7,335 nucleotides of DNA from an uncultured Anaerotignum sp. GTDB lineage: Bacteria > Bacillota > Clostridia > Lachnospirales > Anaerotignaceae. Positions within the stretch are counted from its first letter, which is position 1. Each line of letters starts with the position of its first letter. The notes below the pieces were generated by a model. The model saw nothing but the letters and a program-made list of their open reading frames with translations. It did no database searches and was not told the DNA's origin. This document shows, piece after piece, positions 6,380-7,335 of the stretch. The position numbers and the translations under genes were made by a program. Location: positions 1 through 7,335 of the forward strand of contig NZ_CAJMDQ010000089.1 of assembly GCF_905212195.1 (NCBI RefSeq). Direction: 5' to 3'.

Positions 6380-6475
6380 GACGCTTTTTCCTGCAAAAAA
6401 GCAGAAAATTGCATCTGCTTGCACGAAATTTGTATCTTTCCCCCTGTTTTTTTCCTGTCCATTAGGGAAAGCGTC
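6380..6475 (-). other. Possible structured leader upstream of the zinc-ribbon gene
   Basis: In the 301-nt divergent region, GACGCTTT (6380-6387) and AAAGCGTC (6468-6475) are 8-bp complementary arms that could close an RNA domain of about 95 nt on the minus strand, extended by CC/GG pairs after a bulge. A 7-bp hairpin (6399-6420) lies inside. An 8-bp match at this distance can arise by chance, so this is only a candidate. No known riboswitch or T-box motif is recognisable. Confidence 0.25.
6395..6420 (-). terminator. Terminator-like hairpin in the leader of the zinc-ribbon gene
   Basis: On the minus strand AAGCAGA (6420-6414) pairs with TCTGCTT (6405-6399) around an 8-nt loop, followed by more T residues (6398-6395). 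The stem is AT-rich and the U tract short, so it would be a weak terminator or attenuator about 65 nt before the start codon. Confidence 0.35.
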
Positions 6476-6519
6476 CGAAAATTGCGCCTTTTCTTTGGAC
6501 TTTTCCTCTAAATGCACAA

Positions 6520-6532
6520 AAAACGACGTTTT
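6520..6532. repeat. Palindrome upstream of the xpt promoter
   Basis: AAAACG and CGTTTT flank a single base, giving a 13-nt palindrome 13 nt upstream of the xpt -35. It is a possible binding site for a dimeric regulator of xpt or of the divergent zinc-ribbon gene. No regulator is identified. Confidence 0.3.
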
Positions 6533-6545
6533 CCCAAAACACCTG

Positions 6546-6574
6546 TTTACATTGCAAAAATACTACCGTATAAT
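6546..6574 (+). promoter_or_regulatory. Promoter of xpt
   Basis: TTTACA (6546-6551, 5/6) and TATAAT (6569-6574, 6/6) are spaced by exactly 17 nt, a strong SigA-type promoter. Transcription should start near 6581, leaving a leader of about 50 nt. CCGTAT (6566-6571) and ATACGG (6592-6597) form an inverted repeat over the -10 and start site and might be an operator. Confidence 0.82.
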
Positions 6575-6630
6575 GATAATACTTTATTTTGATACGGAAC
6601 GTGTTATTGCAGTGAGAGGGAGTCTGAATC

Positions 6631-7206
6631 ATGGAGTTGTTGAAACAAAGAATATTAAAAGATGGGACAGAAATCGGCACCGAAGTCGTAAAGGTAGATT
6701 CTTTTCTGAACCATCAGTTAGATATCGGTCTGTTTATGGCGCTGGGCAAGGAGATCCACCGTCGTTTCGGTCATCTGGGCATCAATAAAATCCTGACCAT
6801 CGAAGCGTCCGGCATCGGCATCGCTGCCATCACCGCCATTTATTTTGATCTGGTACCTGTTGTTTTCGCCAAGAAAGCACAGCCCAATACCATGACAGAG
6901 GAATTTTACGGCGCGCCCGTCAAATCCTTTACAAAGGGTACCGTGTCCATCGCTCGTGTATCCAAAAATTATCTCAACGCCAATGATAAAGTTTTGATCA
7001 TTGATGATTTTCTTGCCCACGGCGAAGCGGCAGCAGGCCTTGCCAATCTGGTAGAACAGGCAGGCGGCACTGTATGCGGCATTGCAGCCATCATCGAAAA
7101 AGAATTCCAGGGCGGCAGCAAAAAACTCAGAGATGCCGGCTATCTGGTAGATTCTCTGGCTGTCATCACCAAAGTGGAAAACGGCAAGATCTACTTCAAA
7201 GACTGA
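6631..7206 (+). CDS. xpt: Xanthine phosphoribosyltransferase
   Basis: This enzyme converts xanthine and PRPP to XMP plus pyrophosphate in purine salvage, in the cytoplasm. The 191-aa protein is collinear by eye with B. subtilis Xpt (194 aa). It shares the N-terminal KVDSFLNHQ block (21-29), TIEASGIG (56-63), PVVFAKK (76-82) in the purine-binding region, and the PRPP-binding loop VLIIDDFLAHGEAAAG (121-136). The latter has the acidic pair D125/D126 of type I phosphoribosyltransferases. The start is supported by GAGAGGGAG ending 8 nt before the ATG. It is monocistronic: it has its own promoter 57 nt upstream of the ATG and a strong terminator 20 nt after the stop. In B. subtilis the xpt-pbuX operon is under a guanine riboswitch; the roughly 50-nt leader here is too short for one and carries none of its motifs, and no permease gene follows before the terminator. 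Confidence 0.95.
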   Translation: MELLKQRILKDGTEIGTEVVKVDSFLNHQLDIGLFMALGKEIHRRFGHLGINKILTIEASGIGIAAITAIYFDLVPVVFAKKAQPNTMTEEFYGAPVKSFTKGTVSIARVSKNYLNANDKVLIIDDFLAHGEAAAGLANLVEQAGGTVCGIAAIIEKEFQGGSKKLRDAGYLVDSLAVITKVENGKIYFKD

Positions 7207-7226
7207 AAATCACATCTAACACCAAG

Positions 7227-7267
7227 GCACAGGGCTTTTCCAAAGAGGAAAATTCCTGTGCTTTTTT
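7227..7267 (+). terminator. Intrinsic terminator of xpt
   Basis: GCACAGG (7227-7233) pairs with CCTGTGC (7255-7261), and inside it TTTTCC pairs with GGAAAA around a 5-nt loop. Six T residues (7262-7267) follow. It starts 20 nt after the xpt stop codon. The remaining 68 nt to the window edge are AT-rich and show no gene; TTGCAT at 7316-7321 could be the -35 of a promoter continuing past the edge. Confidence 0.9.
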
Positions 7268-7335
7268 CATGGATTTTTTCCCTCTCTGTGCGCCCGCAAA
7301 AGACATTCGAAAATTTTGCATATTTTGTTATATTA

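Noticed and set aside
6575..6630. Guanine/xanthine riboswitch before xpt
   Set aside because: The leader is about 50 nt and lacks the purine-aptamer P1 and loop-loop motifs.
1..7335. CRISPR array, tRNA, rRNA, phage or integrase genes
   Set aside because: I saw no regularly spaced repeats, tRNA-like clover-leaf sequence, rRNA stretches or mobile-element proteins.

Overview
The window looks like chromosomal DNA from a low- to mid-GC Gram-positive anaerobe, most likely a Clostridia (Lachnospiraceae-like) member of the Bacillota. The pointers are a RecU-type Holliday junction resolvase, a Bacillus-like xanthine phosphoribosyltransferase, an FMN (RFN) riboswitch in front of a transporter gene, strong GGAGG-type ribosome binding sites and intrinsic terminators. 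This placement is inferred from gene content; no rRNA or other marker gene is present.

Minus strand, 3225 down to 1: a tight operon recU - tldD - tldE (pmbA). It has a TATAAT promoter at 3220-3225. recU overlaps tldD by 7 nt, and tldD is separated from tldE by 9 nt. tldE runs off the left edge without its stop codon. TldD and TldE form a heteromeric metalloprotease; RecU processes recombination intermediates. Upstream, 4053-3256, is a YibQ-type divergent polysaccharide deacetylase with an N-terminal membrane or secretion segment.

Minus strand, 5836 down to 4120: a transcription unit with a promoter candidate, an FMN riboswitch (about 5706-5814), an antiterminator/terminator switch (5627-5683), a MATE-family transporter gene (5603-4165) and a final intrinsic terminator (4120-4156). 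The MATE gene is broken. About 125 nt of foreign-looking coding sequence (about 5182-5306) replace roughly 20 codons of the third membrane segment and shift the frame. The riboswitch keeps most of its core but departs from the consensus in J1-2, L2, the P3 region and P6. The unit may therefore be decaying, or it may carry a variant aptamer. The broken transporter and its odd riboswitch are the most interesting part of the window.

Right end: a coiled-coil, zinc-ribbon protein of unknown function (6329-5829, minus) diverges from xpt (6631-7206, plus), which has a near-consensus promoter and a strong terminator. The 301-nt divergent region contains several inverted repeats and no recognisable purine riboswitch.
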